A DNA stretch of 60,313 nucleotides, taken from Ancylobacter novellus. GTDB lineage: Bacteria > Pseudomonadota > Alphaproteobacteria > Rhizobiales > Xanthobacteraceae. The stretch is from positions 1 to 60,313 of the forward strand of contig QFQD01000021.1 in NCBI GenBank assembly GCA_003241485.1. The letters are read 5' to 3'. The notes under the pieces were generated by a model. It saw only the letters and a program-made list of their open reading frames with translations. It ran no database searches and had not been told where the DNA came from. Of this stretch, positions 26,365 to 35,789 are shown piece after piece. Each line of letters opens with the position of its first letter. Position 1 is the first letter of the stretch. The translations under genes and the position numbers were made by a program.

Positions 26365-27484
26365 GCGCGCGGCCGATGCTCATGATCGGGATTTCGAGCG
26401 TGAGTGAAAGGCCGTCCTCGGTCCAGGCGCGGGAAACCATGCCGTTCATCGCCCGCAACAGGGCCCTCTCCAGCACGGAGCCGAAGCCCTCCCGCGACGG
26501 GACCCCGTTGCGCTCCAGCGAGGTCTGCTCGGACCATTCCATGCGGAAGCGGTCATCCACCGACGAGACGTGAATGGTCAGCCGGCCGTTCGGCTGCGAA
26601 AGCGCCCCATATTTCGCCGCGTTGGTCGTCAGTTCGTGGAACAGCAGCGCCAGCGAGGTCAGCACGCTGCCGGACAGCGCCATGTCCTCGCCGCTGATCG
26701 CGATCCTGCCGCTCTCCGCGCAGTGATAGGGCGCCAGAATGGCATTGAGCAGGGCAATGGCCGTCGCCTCGGATTTCGCCTCCCCCTCGCTGCTCAGATC
26801 CGGCAGCGTGAGATCATGCGCGCGCGCCAGCGCCTGAAGCCGCGCGCGCAGGTCACGGGCAAGCTCCTCCGCGCTGCCGGCCGCGCGCGCGCTGAAATCG
26901 ATCAGTCCGACCGTGACGGCGAACAGGTTCTTGATGCGGTGATTGATCTCGCGCAGCAGCATGTCCTGCTGCTCGCGCGCATGCTGGTGACGATGAACGT
27001 CGTGCGTCAGGGTTATCAGGAATTCGTCCTTGCGGCGTCCCGCCTCCCTGAGCGCCTCGGCCTGCACTTCCAGTTCGTCGCGCTGCGCGGCGATCATCTG
27101 CCGCTGCCGGTAGAGCTCGAAGAACACATCCGCCTTGCTGCGCAGGATGTCCGGCTCGATCGGCTTCTGGATGAAATCGACCGCGCCGGCCTCGTAGCCG
27201 CGGAACCGGCGCCGGTTGTCGGCGCTGCCGGCGGTGACGAAAATGATCGGAACGCGCCGGGTCCGCTCATTGCCGCGCATGAGTTCGGCCAGCTCGAACC
27301 CGTTCAGGCCGGGCATCTGCACGTCGACCAGCGCCAGCGCCACGTCGTTCTGCAGCAGCAGTTCGAGCGCCTCGTCCCCGGAGCGGGCCTTCAGCAACAG
27401 CAGGTCGTCCCTGCGCAACAGCGCTTCGAGAGACACGAGATTGTCCTCGAGATCGTCGACCAGCAGGCAGGGAACAGGGCTCAT
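26357..27484 (-). CDS. response regulator receiver - HWE-type histidine kinase
   Basis: A 375-residue protein with an N-terminal receiver domain (LLVDDLEDNLVSLEALL; phospho-acceptor D54 in LVDVQMPG; K in IQKP), a short coiled-coil (AAQRDELEVQAEALREA) and a C-terminal HWE/HisKA_2 kinase: H182 in EINHRIKNLFAVTVGLI, N box FHELTTNAAKYGALS and W-x-E in RMEWSEQ. It is soluble and lacks its own sensor. It is the last gene of the operon hybrid kinase-cheR-cheB-this gene, 7 bases after cheB, so its receiver may be the output target of the hybrid kinase. HWE kinases feed PhyR/EcfG general stress signalling in many Alphaproteobacteria; no phyR is in view. Confidence 0.9.
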   Translation of the reverse strand: MSPVPCLLVDDLEDNLVSLEALLRRDDLLLLKARSGDEALELLLQNDVALALVDVQMPGLNGFELAELMRGNERTRRVPIIFVTAGSADNRRRFRGYEAGAVDFIQKPIEPDILRSKADVFFELYRQRQMIAAQRDELEVQAEALREAGRRKDEFLITLTHDVHRHQHAREQQDMLLREINHRIKNLFAVTVGLIDFSARAAGSAEELARDLRARLQALARAHDLTLPDLSSEGEAKSEATAIALLNAILAPYHCAESGRIAISGEDMALSGSVLTSLALLFHELTTNAAKYGALSQPNGRLTIHVSSVDDRFRMEWSEQTSLERNGVPSREGFGSVLERALLRAMNGMVSRAWTEDGLSLTLEIPIMSIGRAQS

Positions 27485-27491
27485 GTCGGGT

Positions 27492-28055
27492 TCAAACCTC
27501 CCGCAGAAAGGCGGCTATGGCGTTCAAAGACAGGATCTTCGCGCCGGGACAAAGATGTATCGCCGCCTCCGGCATCGCCGATGCAAAGGCCTCGTCCGGA
27601 TTCTGCACGAGCGCAAGCCCCCCCAGCGCCACGACCGCGCTGAGCCCGCGCGCGCCATCCTGGTTGGCGCCGGTCAGCACGATGCCAACGAGCGCGTCTT
27701 CATAGGCATCGGCCGCGCTCTCGAACAGCACGTCGATGGACGGGCGGGAGTACAGCACCGGCTCGTCGCTGGATAGCGCAAGCGTGCGGTCCATCTCCAC
27801 GAGGAGATGATAGTCGGGCGGGGCGAAATAGACGGTGCCGCCGACAATCGGCTCCTTGTCCTCCGCCTCGCGCACATCGATCTGGCATTTGCTGCGAAAC
27901 AGCTCCGCCAGCATGCTGCGCTTGTCGGCGGGAACATGCACCACCACCATGATCGGCAGCCGGAAGCCCGCCGGCAGCGAGGGCAGGATGGCCGACAGCG
28001 CATCGAGCGCACCCGCCGAGGCACCGATCACCACCGCTTCGGTCCGCGCCGTCAT
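27492..28055 (-). CDS. cheB: stand-alone CheB-type protein-glutamate methylesterase domain
   Basis: A 187-residue catalytic domain with no receiver. The triad is visible: S13 in IGASAGALDAL, H40 in VVVHVPADKRS, and the aspartate in VLTGANQDGARG. Chemotaxis CheB removes methyl groups from chemoreceptor glutamates, but no receptor, CheA or CheW is nearby. Instead it lies between CheR and two kinases, with its ATG overlapping the cheR stop (ATGA). It probably acts on a methylated signalling protein of this operon, possibly the hybrid kinase; this is inference. Confidence 0.9.
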   Translation of the reverse strand: MTARTEAVVIGASAGALDALSAILPSLPAGFRLPIMVVVHVPADKRSMLAELFRSKCQIDVREAEDKEPIVGGTVYFAPPDYHLLVEMDRTLALSSDEPVLYSRPSIDVLFESAADAYEDALVGIVLTGANQDGARGLSAVVALGGLALVQNPDEAFASAMPEAAIHLCPGAKILSLNAIAAFLREV

Positions 28056-28903
28056 GGCGCGCACCTTTGATAGATCTTCTCCTCGCGCACGAATTCCACG
28101 AAGGAATCCGCGTGGGCGGAAAAGCGCAGGCTCTCCTTCGCCCCCAGCCCCAGGAAGCCCTTGCGCGCGAGCGAGTCCTTGAACAGGCCCAGCGCGCGGT
28201 CCTGAGCGGAACGGTTGAAATAGATGAGGACGTTCCGGCAGGAGATGAGGTGCATTTCGCCGAACACGGCATCCGTCACCAGGCTGTGGTCGGAGAACAC
28301 CACCTTGCGGCGCAGGCTCTTGTCGAAGGACGCCCGCCCATAGGCGGCGTGGTAATATTCCGAGAGGGAATGCCGGCCGCCGGACCTGCGGTGGTTTTCG
28401 GTGAACAGCGGGATGCGGTCCAGGCTGTAAATGCCGGTTTCGGCGGCCCGCAGCGCGTCCTGGTTGATATCGGTCGCGTAGAACAGCGTGCGCTCCTCCA
28501 GGCCCTCCTCGCGGAAGAGGATGACCATGGAGTACAGCTCCTCGCCGGCGCTGCAACCGGCGATCCACACCTTGAGCGACGGGTAGGTGTGCAGATGCGG
28601 CAGCACCTTTTCGCGCAGCGTGCGGAAATAGGTGGGATCGCGGAACATCTCGCTGACCTGCACGGTCAGAAAGCCGAGAAGGCGCGGCAGCATGGCGGGA
28701 TCGCGCATCAACGCGTCCTGCATGGCCGAGAAGCTGGCAAAGCCCATCTGCTGGCGCCCCTGCCGCAGCCGCCGCTTGATCGAGGCCATGGCATAGTCGC
28801 GGAAGTCATAGTGATAGCGGTAATACAGAGCATCCAGCAGCAGCCGGATCTCGATATCCTCGGTCCTCTCGTGCGCCGCGTCTTCGCTCACCGTGGCATC
28901 CAC
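28052..28903 (-). CDS. cheR: CheR-type protein-glutamate O-methyltransferase
   Basis: A 283-residue methyltransferase: N-terminal helical CheR domain (LLLDALYYRYHYDFRDYAMASIKRRLRQ) and SAM-binding domain with WIAGCSAGEELYSMVILF, FYATDIN and HLISCRNVLIYFNR. No TPR or pentapeptide tail for receptor docking. The GTG at 28903 overlaps the hybrid kinase by 16 bases; a GTG at 28891 that overlaps its stop as GTGA is an equally good start, and neither has a strong ribosome site. It is coupled to cheB by ATGA. Confidence 0.9.
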   Translation of the reverse strand: MDATVSEDAAHERTEDIEIRLLLDALYYRYHYDFRDYAMASIKRRLRQGRQQMGFASFSAMQDALMRDPAMLPRLLGFLTVQVSEMFRDPTYFRTLREKVLPHLHTYPSLKVWIAGCSAGEELYSMVILFREEGLEERTLFYATDINQDALRAAETGIYSLDRIPLFTENHRRSGGRHSLSEYYHAAYGRASFDKSLRRKVVFSDHSLVTDAVFGEMHLISCRNVLIYFNRSAQDRALGLFKDSLARKGFLGLGAKESLRFSAHADSFVEFVREEKIYQRCAP

Positions 28904-31900
28904 ACACGCACGAGGGACAGGAGCTTCTCCACGTCGAGCGGCTTGGCCATGTAGTCATTGGCGCCGGCATCGACGCATTTCTGCTGGTCGTCCGGCATCG
29001 CCTTGGCCGTCAGGGCGATGATCGGCAGCTTGCGCCAGGCGGCGTTGCGACGAATTTCGCGCATCGCCGTGAGGCCGTCCATGACCGGCATCATCACATC
29101 CATCAGGACGAGGTCGATGGGCCCCGTCGCCGCCTGTGCGGACCGCTCCAGAGCGTCCAGCGCTTCCTGGCCGTTGCGGGCGATTTCGACCACCGCCCCC
29201 CTCGGCTCCAGAATATTGGTCAGCGCATAGACGTTGCGCACGTCGTCCTCGACGATGAGGATCCGCCGCCCTTCCAGCAGCGCGTCACGGTTGCGCGCCT
29301 TGCGGATCATCTTCTGCTGCTCGTCCGGCAGCTCCGACACCACCTGATGCAGGAAGAGGCTGACCTCGTCGAGCAGGCGCTCGGGCGACTTGGCGCCCTT
29401 GATGATGATCGATTTCGAGTAGCGGCGGAGCTTCTCCTCGTCGTCCACCGACAATTCGCGGCCGGTATAGACGATGACGGGGGGAAACGAGTGGGCGCTT
29501 TCCTGGCTGATCGTCTCCAGCAGCGAGTAGCCTGAAGCGTCCGGCAAGGTCAGGTCGAGCACCATGCAGTCGAAGGTCTGCTCCTTCAGCAGCTTCAGGC
29601 ATTCGGCGGCCGTGCCGGCGGTGACGGTCTGCACGTCGTGCGAGGACAGCAGCCGCGCGACGGCGTCCCTCTGCACCGGATCGTCCTCGACGATGAGCAC
29701 CTTGTGGAGACGCTGCGCGAGCTTGGCTTCGAGCTTCTGCACCACCTCGACCAGCTGCTCGCGCTGCACCGGCTTCAGTGCATAGCCGACGGCGCCGAGC
29801 GACAGTGCGGTCTCCATATTGTCGGAGGCGGAGATCATGTGAATGGGGATGTGGCGGGTGCGCACATCGTGCTTGAGCCGATCGAGAACCGACAGGCCGG
29901 ACTGATCGGGCAGACCGACATCCAGCACGATGGCATTGGGCATGAACTGCCGCGCCATGGCGAGCGCTTCCTCGGCCGTGCCGGCGACCAGCGCACGGAA
30001 CCCCATCTCGCGCGAGAGGTCGCGCAGGATTTCCGCAAAGCTGTCGTCGTCCTCCACCACAAGCAGAACGCGCTTTTCGTCGGACGGCGCGTTGCGGTCG
30101 TCCTCCACCTTGCGCAAGGGGCGCGAAGGGGCGGCACGGGCGGGCTCGGCATCGACCTTTGCCGCCACGGGCGGGCTCGGCGCGGCCTGATCGCGTGGCG
30201 CGACCCGTGCGGGATCGTAGTGCGCGGGAATGGTGAGGGTGAAAGTGCTGCCCGCGCCTTCACGGCTGTTGAGGTCAATACCGCCACCCAGCAGCCGGGC
30301 GAGCTGGCGCGAGATGGAAAGGCCGAGGCCGGTACCGCCATATTTGCGGCTGATCGTGCTGTCCGCCTGGTGGAACGCTTCAAAGATCGCGCGCTGCTGG
30401 TCGGCGGCGATGCCGATGCCGGTGTCGGTCACGGCAAAGGCGATCTGCTCCCCGGCCACGGGCTTGATCGACAGCGTCACCTTGCCGGTCTGGGTGAACT
30501 TGAACGCGTTCGACAGCAGGTTCTTGAGCACCTGTTCGAGGCGCAGGCCATCCGTGTCGATGGTGTTCGGGCAGTCGGGCGACAGCTCGATGGCGAATTC
30601 CACGCCCTTCTGCTCCGCCACGGGCTGGAACAGCGGCCGCAGATTGGTGGTGATGCGCTGGAGCGGCAGTGTTTCCGGGCGGATCTCCACATGGCCGGCC
30701 TCGATCTTCGACAGGTCGAGGATGTCGTTGATGAGGTTCAGCAGGTCATTGCCCGACGACTGGATCGTGCGGGCATATTTGACCTGCTCCTCGGTCAGGT
30801 TTTCGTCGGGATTGTCGGCCAGCAGCTTGGCGAGGATCAGCGACGAATTGAGCGGCGTGCGCAGTTCATGCGACATGTTCGCGAGGAAGTCGGACTTGTA
30901 GCGGCTTGCCTGCTCCAGCTCGCGCGCCTTGAGCTGAACCCCGGCATTGGCGCGCTCCAGATCGTCGCGCTGTGCCTCCAGCAGCTGGGTCTGCTCTTCC
31001 AGCTGGGAGTTGGTCTGCTCCAGCTCGACCTGCTGCTGCTCAAGCCGGGCCTGCGATTCCTTGAGGGCGCGGCTCTGCTCTTCCAGTTCCTCATTGGAGA
31101 CCCGCAGTTCCTCGCTCTGGGTCTGCAGCTCCTCCGACTGGCGCTGCGTTTCGCCCAGAAGCGCCTGCAGCTCGCTGCGGTAATGCGCCGAGCGCACCGC
31201 AACGGCCACGGATTGCGAGGCGCGTTCGAGAAGTTCGAGCGTGGTGGCATCGACCGGCCGCAGGAAGCCAAGTTCCATCACCGAATTCACGTTGCCATCG
31301 ACGCTGCCGGGCAGGATCGCGATCGACCGCGGCTTGTCCTTCCCCATGGCCGAGCCGAAGGAGAGGTAGCCGTCGGGCACGTCGTTGATGACGCGCGGAC
31401 GGTTTTCCAGCACGGCCTGCCCCAACAGTCCCTCGCCCACGCGCAGCTGAAGAGGGATGTCGGCCGTATCCGGGACGCCATAGGTGGAAGCGCGCCGATA
31501 GCGGGGACCATCCGCGACGAAGACCGCCCCGGCCACGGCGCCGAGATAGCGCGTGAGATAGGTCAGCAGGCTCTGCGACAGCTCCTCCAGATTCTGGTCG
31601 CCCATCATCGCGTCGGCCAGACCCACCTGCCCTTTCTGCAGCCATTCGTCACGGCGGCGGGCAACGGTCGCCCGGCGGATGAGGAAGCCGATGGTGAAGG
31701 TGAGCACAAGCCCGAGAGCGCCCGCCAGCATGCTGCTGACTAGCGCGACCTGCTGGGAGCGGTCCATCTCGGCGAGCCGCTCGCGGCGCAGCCGGGTCTC
31801 CTCCTGCGTCAGGGCCGCCAGCTGCGTCCGGATCGCGTCCATCTCGACCTTGCCACGGTCCGAGCCGACGACCACGAGCGCAGCCTCAAGCCCATGGGTG

Positions 31901-32322
31901 CGGCGCAGTTCGATGGTCTCGCCAAGCTCGGCCAGCTTGGCGGCCACATGCAGCCGCAGCAGCGCCAGCCGCGACTTTTGCGAGGGATTGTCGCTCGTCA
32001 GTTGCGCGACTTCCTCGATCTTGACGGGAATGGCGGCGAGGGCCAGCCGATAGGGTTCGAGGTATTTCTCGTCATTGGACAGCAGAAAGCCGCGCTGGCC
32101 GGTCTCGGCGTCCTGCGTGCTCGAACGGATGGCCGCCAGCGCGATGATGACCTCGTGCGAGTGGAAGATCTTCTCGCTGTTCTCTTTCAGCATCTGGAGA
32201 TTGATATAGGCGACCGTGCCGCTCAGCACGAAGAAGACGATCGCGCCGATAAGGCTGATCGCCACCGCCGGATCGAGCCCGAGTCCGCGCGTCCTTGCGC
32301 CCATCGCCGAATCTTGTGTCAT
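28888..32322 (-). CDS. hybrid sensor histidine kinase: CHASE3-GAF-HisKA-HATPase-three receivers
   Basis: A 1144-residue membrane kinase. TM1 at about 18-40, a CHASE3 periplasmic domain (signature DAETGQRGFLLSNDEKYLEPY), TM2 at about 195-217, a GAF domain (about 235-380), a long coiled coil of Gln/Glu heptads (385-465), then HisKA with H485 in SHELRTPLNSS and an ATPase with DTGIGI and GGTGLGLSI. Three receiver domains follow with phospho-acceptors D801, D923 and D1075. The last receiver has the best-preserved motif (LMDVMMPVMDG). ATG at 32322 is used; a TTG at 32352 is possible. First gene of the kinase-cheR-cheB-kinase operon. Signal unknown. Confidence 0.92.
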   Translation of the reverse strand: MTQDSAMGARTRGLGLDPAVAISLIGAIVFFVLSGTVAYINLQMLKENSEKIFHSHEVIIALAAIRSSTQDAETGQRGFLLSNDEKYLEPYRLALAAIPVKIEEVAQLTSDNPSQKSRLALLRLHVAAKLAELGETIELRRTHGLEAALVVVGSDRGKVEMDAIRTQLAALTQEETRLRRERLAEMDRSQQVALVSSMLAGALGLVLTFTIGFLIRRATVARRRDEWLQKGQVGLADAMMGDQNLEELSQSLLTYLTRYLGAVAGAVFVADGPRYRRASTYGVPDTADIPLQLRVGEGLLGQAVLENRPRVINDVPDGYLSFGSAMGKDKPRSIAILPGSVDGNVNSVMELGFLRPVDATTLELLERASQSVAVAVRSAHYRSELQALLGETQRQSEELQTQSEELRVSNEELEEQSRALKESQARLEQQQVELEQTNSQLEEQTQLLEAQRDDLERANAGVQLKARELEQASRYKSDFLANMSHELRTPLNSSLILAKLLADNPDENLTEEQVKYARTIQSSGNDLLNLINDILDLSKIEAGHVEIRPETLPLQRITTNLRPLFQPVAEQKGVEFAIELSPDCPNTIDTDGLRLEQVLKNLLSNAFKFTQTGKVTLSIKPVAGEQIAFAVTDTGIGIAADQQRAIFEAFHQADSTISRKYGGTGLGLSISRQLARLLGGGIDLNSREGAGSTFTLTIPAHYDPARVAPRDQAAPSPPVAAKVDAEPARAAPSRPLRKVEDDRNAPSDEKRVLLVVEDDDSFAEILRDLSREMGFRALVAGTAEEALAMARQFMPNAIVLDVGLPDQSGLSVLDRLKHDVRTRHIPIHMISASDNMETALSLGAVGYALKPVQREQLVEVVQKLEAKLAQRLHKVLIVEDDPVQRDAVARLLSSHDVQTVTAGTAAECLKLLKEQTFDCMVLDLTLPDASGYSLLETISQESAHSFPPVIVYTGRELSVDDEEKLRRYSKSIIIKGAKSPERLLDEVSLFLHQVVSELPDEQQKMIRKARNRDALLEGRRILIVEDDVRNVYALTNILEPRGAVVEIARNGQEALDALERSAQAATGPIDLVLMDVMMPVMDGLTAMREIRRNAAWRKLPIIALTAKAMPDDQQKCVDAGANDYMAKPLDVEKLLSLVRVWMPR

Positions 32323-32638
32323 GACGCTGCCGTTGAGATGAGCTGAAAGCAACCATGCGCCGTCGCGGCGCGAGGAGGCGCGCGCCTGGCCTCTACCCGC
32401 GTATTGCCGGCACCCGCCCTGAAAGAAAAGTCGTCATCCAACAAACGAACGGCCGAAGCGCCACTCTCAACGCCGAGAGACATCCATGAACCTTAAGTTG
32501 CAAAATCGGTCTAGTCGGCGGGAAGGCAGGCGGCATTTCCACTCAGTGGCGGCCGATAACCGCGTTCGCGCGCCAAGGTTCCACGGATTTTGCAAAATAT
32601 TTGCCGGGCGGTCGGCAGCTACCGCGGCGTGAGGCGCA
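32323..32638. other. intergenic region upstream of the hybrid kinase operon
   Basis: 316 bases without a supportable gene, between the 3' end of the ScfR-type regulator gene and the hybrid kinase start. It contains a candidate EcfG-type promoter (32558-32582, reverse strand), a perfect 12-bp palindrome ATTTTGCAAAAT at 32587-32598 and a second TTGCAAAAT at 32498-32506. It is more AT-rich than its surroundings near 32490-32600. Confidence 0.6.
32558..32582 (-). promoter_or_regulatory. candidate EcfG (general stress sigma) promoter
   Basis: On the reverse strand GGAAC is followed after 16 bases by GGTT. The EcfG consensus is GGAAC, a 16-18-base spacer, then CGTT, so one position of the -10 differs. 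It points at the hybrid kinase operon, about 236 bases before its start. A weak match in a GC-rich genome, supported only by the HWE kinase in the operon. Confidence 0.3.
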
Positions 32639-34090
32639 CTAGCCCTCGCGCACCGTGAACGGCACGACGCCGCGCCGGTCGGGATCGAGCGCGATCTCCC
32701 GGTCCAGCGGGGGAAAGGCACGCTCGGGGCAGGCGGCGCGCGGGCAGATGCGGCAGTTCACACCAAGCGGGGCGACGCTGGCCGCGCGCAGGTCCAGCCC
32801 GTCGGAATAGACCAGTTCGCCGGCATAGGAGATTTCGCAGCCGAGCCCCAGCGCGAAGCGGCGCTCGCGCTGGCCATGGCGCGTCGGCGGACGCGAGGCG
32901 GCGCGCGCGAGGCAGAGATAGCGCACGCTGTCGGGCATCTCGCCGACCTGCACCAGCGTGCGCGCGGGCTGCTCGAACGCCTCGTGCACGTTCCACACCG
33001 GGCAGGCGCCGCCATAGCGGGCGAACTGGAAGCGCGTCGCGCTGTGGCGCTTGATGACATTGCCGGCGCGGTCGACCTTCAGGAAATAGAACGGCACGCC
33101 CTTCTCGCCCGGCCGCTGCAGGGTTGAGAGCCGGTGGCACACCTGCTCGAGGCTGGCGCCTGTCATCGCGGCGAGAAGATCCAGATCGTGGCGCTTCTCG
33201 CGGGCGAGGCGGGCGAAGCGGCGATAGGGCAGGATCAGCGCGCCGGCATAGTAGTTCTGCAGCGACAGCCGGCAAACCTCGCGCGCGGTATTGCTGCGGA
33301 AGCCGGCATCGAGCACGTGCTGGTCGATGCGTTCGCTCTGCTCGAAGCGGGCGATCAGCGCGGCGAGGCGGAAGGCCTGCCCGGCGCGCCCCTGCGTGCG
33401 CGACAGCGCGGCGGTGCGGCGCCGCCGGTCATAGGCGAGCAGCGGCGCGTCGAGCTCGTCGGCGGGGGCGACATCGACCACGATGTCGTGGCGCTGGCGC
33501 AGATGCTGCACCAGCACCTCCACCGCATCCGCACGGGCGAACAGGTCGAGCGCGGCGTTGCGCTCCTCGGCCGCGCGGTCGAGGCCGTCGACGTAATTGT
33601 CGATGTAGTGGAAGTGGTCGCGCACCTCCTCGTAAGGCGCGAGGTTGCGGGCATCCTCGGGAGGTGCGCCACCATCCACCGCGCGGTCGACCGAGACCAC
33701 CGCGTCGTCATGGGCGGCGCGGCGTTCCTCCAGCCGGCGCATCGCCCCGTGCAGACGCAGGAAGGCGTGCGCGAAGGCGGGCGCGTGGGTGGTGGCGTTC
33801 TTCAGGTCCTGCAGGCTCGGCTCCATCCCGCGGAACACCGGATCGGCCAGCGCCTCGCGCAGATCCGCAACGATACGGTCGAGATCGTCGGCGCCGAAGC
33901 GTGTAATGTCGACGTCGAAGGTGCGGCTGATCGCGAGCAGCACCGCGGCCGTCACCGGGCGCTGGTTGCTTTCGATCTGGTTGATGTAGCTCGGCGACAG
34001 CGACAGCCGCCGGGCGAAATCGATCTGGGTCAGGCCGAGCCGCTCGCGCACATGGCGCACGGCATGGCCGGCAAACACCTTCTTCGACAT
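32639..34090 (-). CDS. short-chain fatty acyl-CoA regulator (ScfR/PccR family)
   Basis: A 483-residue regulator with an N-terminal XRE helix-turn-helix (VRERLGLTQIDFARRLSLSPSYINQIESNQRPVT, residues about 14-47), a central DUF955-like region and a C-terminal ScfR domain with cysteines in GVNCRICPRAACPERAFPPLDREI. The ScfR family includes RamB, MccR and PccR, which control acetyl-, methylcitrate- and propionyl-CoA metabolism. It is divergent from pccB, so it is most likely the PccR-type regulator of the propionyl-CoA operon. The 154-base gap between them is AT-rich and contains an inverted repeat. Confidence 0.88.
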   Translation of the reverse strand: MSKKVFAGHAVRHVRERLGLTQIDFARRLSLSPSYINQIESNQRPVTAAVLLAISRTFDVDITRFGADDLDRIVADLREALADPVFRGMEPSLQDLKNATTHAPAFAHAFLRLHGAMRRLEERRAAHDDAVVSVDRAVDGGAPPEDARNLAPYEEVRDHFHYIDNYVDGLDRAAEERNAALDLFARADAVEVLVQHLRQRHDIVVDVAPADELDAPLLAYDRRRRTAALSRTQGRAGQAFRLAALIARFEQSERIDQHVLDAGFRSNTAREVCRLSLQNYYAGALILPYRRFARLAREKRHDLDLLAAMTGASLEQVCHRLSTLQRPGEKGVPFYFLKVDRAGNVIKRHSATRFQFARYGGACPVWNVHEAFEQPARTLVQVGEMPDSVRYLCLARAASRPPTRHGQRERRFALGLGCEISYAGELVYSDGLDLRAASVAPLGVNCRICPRAACPERAFPPLDREIALDPDRRGVVPFTVREG

Positions 34091-34115
34091 GACCGCCGCC
34101 CGCCCATCGTCGATT

Positions 34116-34132
34116 TTGTGAATTTTTTACAA
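34116..34132. promoter_or_regulatory. candidate ScfR operator in the pccB divergent gap
   Basis: TTGTGAA-TTT-TTTACAA is an inverted repeat with one mismatch (6 of 7 paired), 26 bases from the regulator start codon and 113 bases from pccB. It lies in the only strongly AT-rich stretch of the gap. Regulator assignment rests on position. Confidence 0.45.
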
Positions 34133-34244
34133 TTTTACGATCCGCATTTTCACATCTTATGTTTTGTCCTGCAAGGGCCTAGAAGCAAAGCATGTGTCGG
34201 CTAACCGGGCCAACATCCGGAATAAGAGCTAGGGGAAGCGCCCG

Positions 34245-35780
<1,536 letters not shown>

Positions 35781-35789
35781 GGTTCAGCG

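Noticed and set aside
29638..31743. 700-codon forward frame across the hybrid kinase
   Set aside because: Antisense shadow of the kinase; Arg/His/Gln-rich with no domain.
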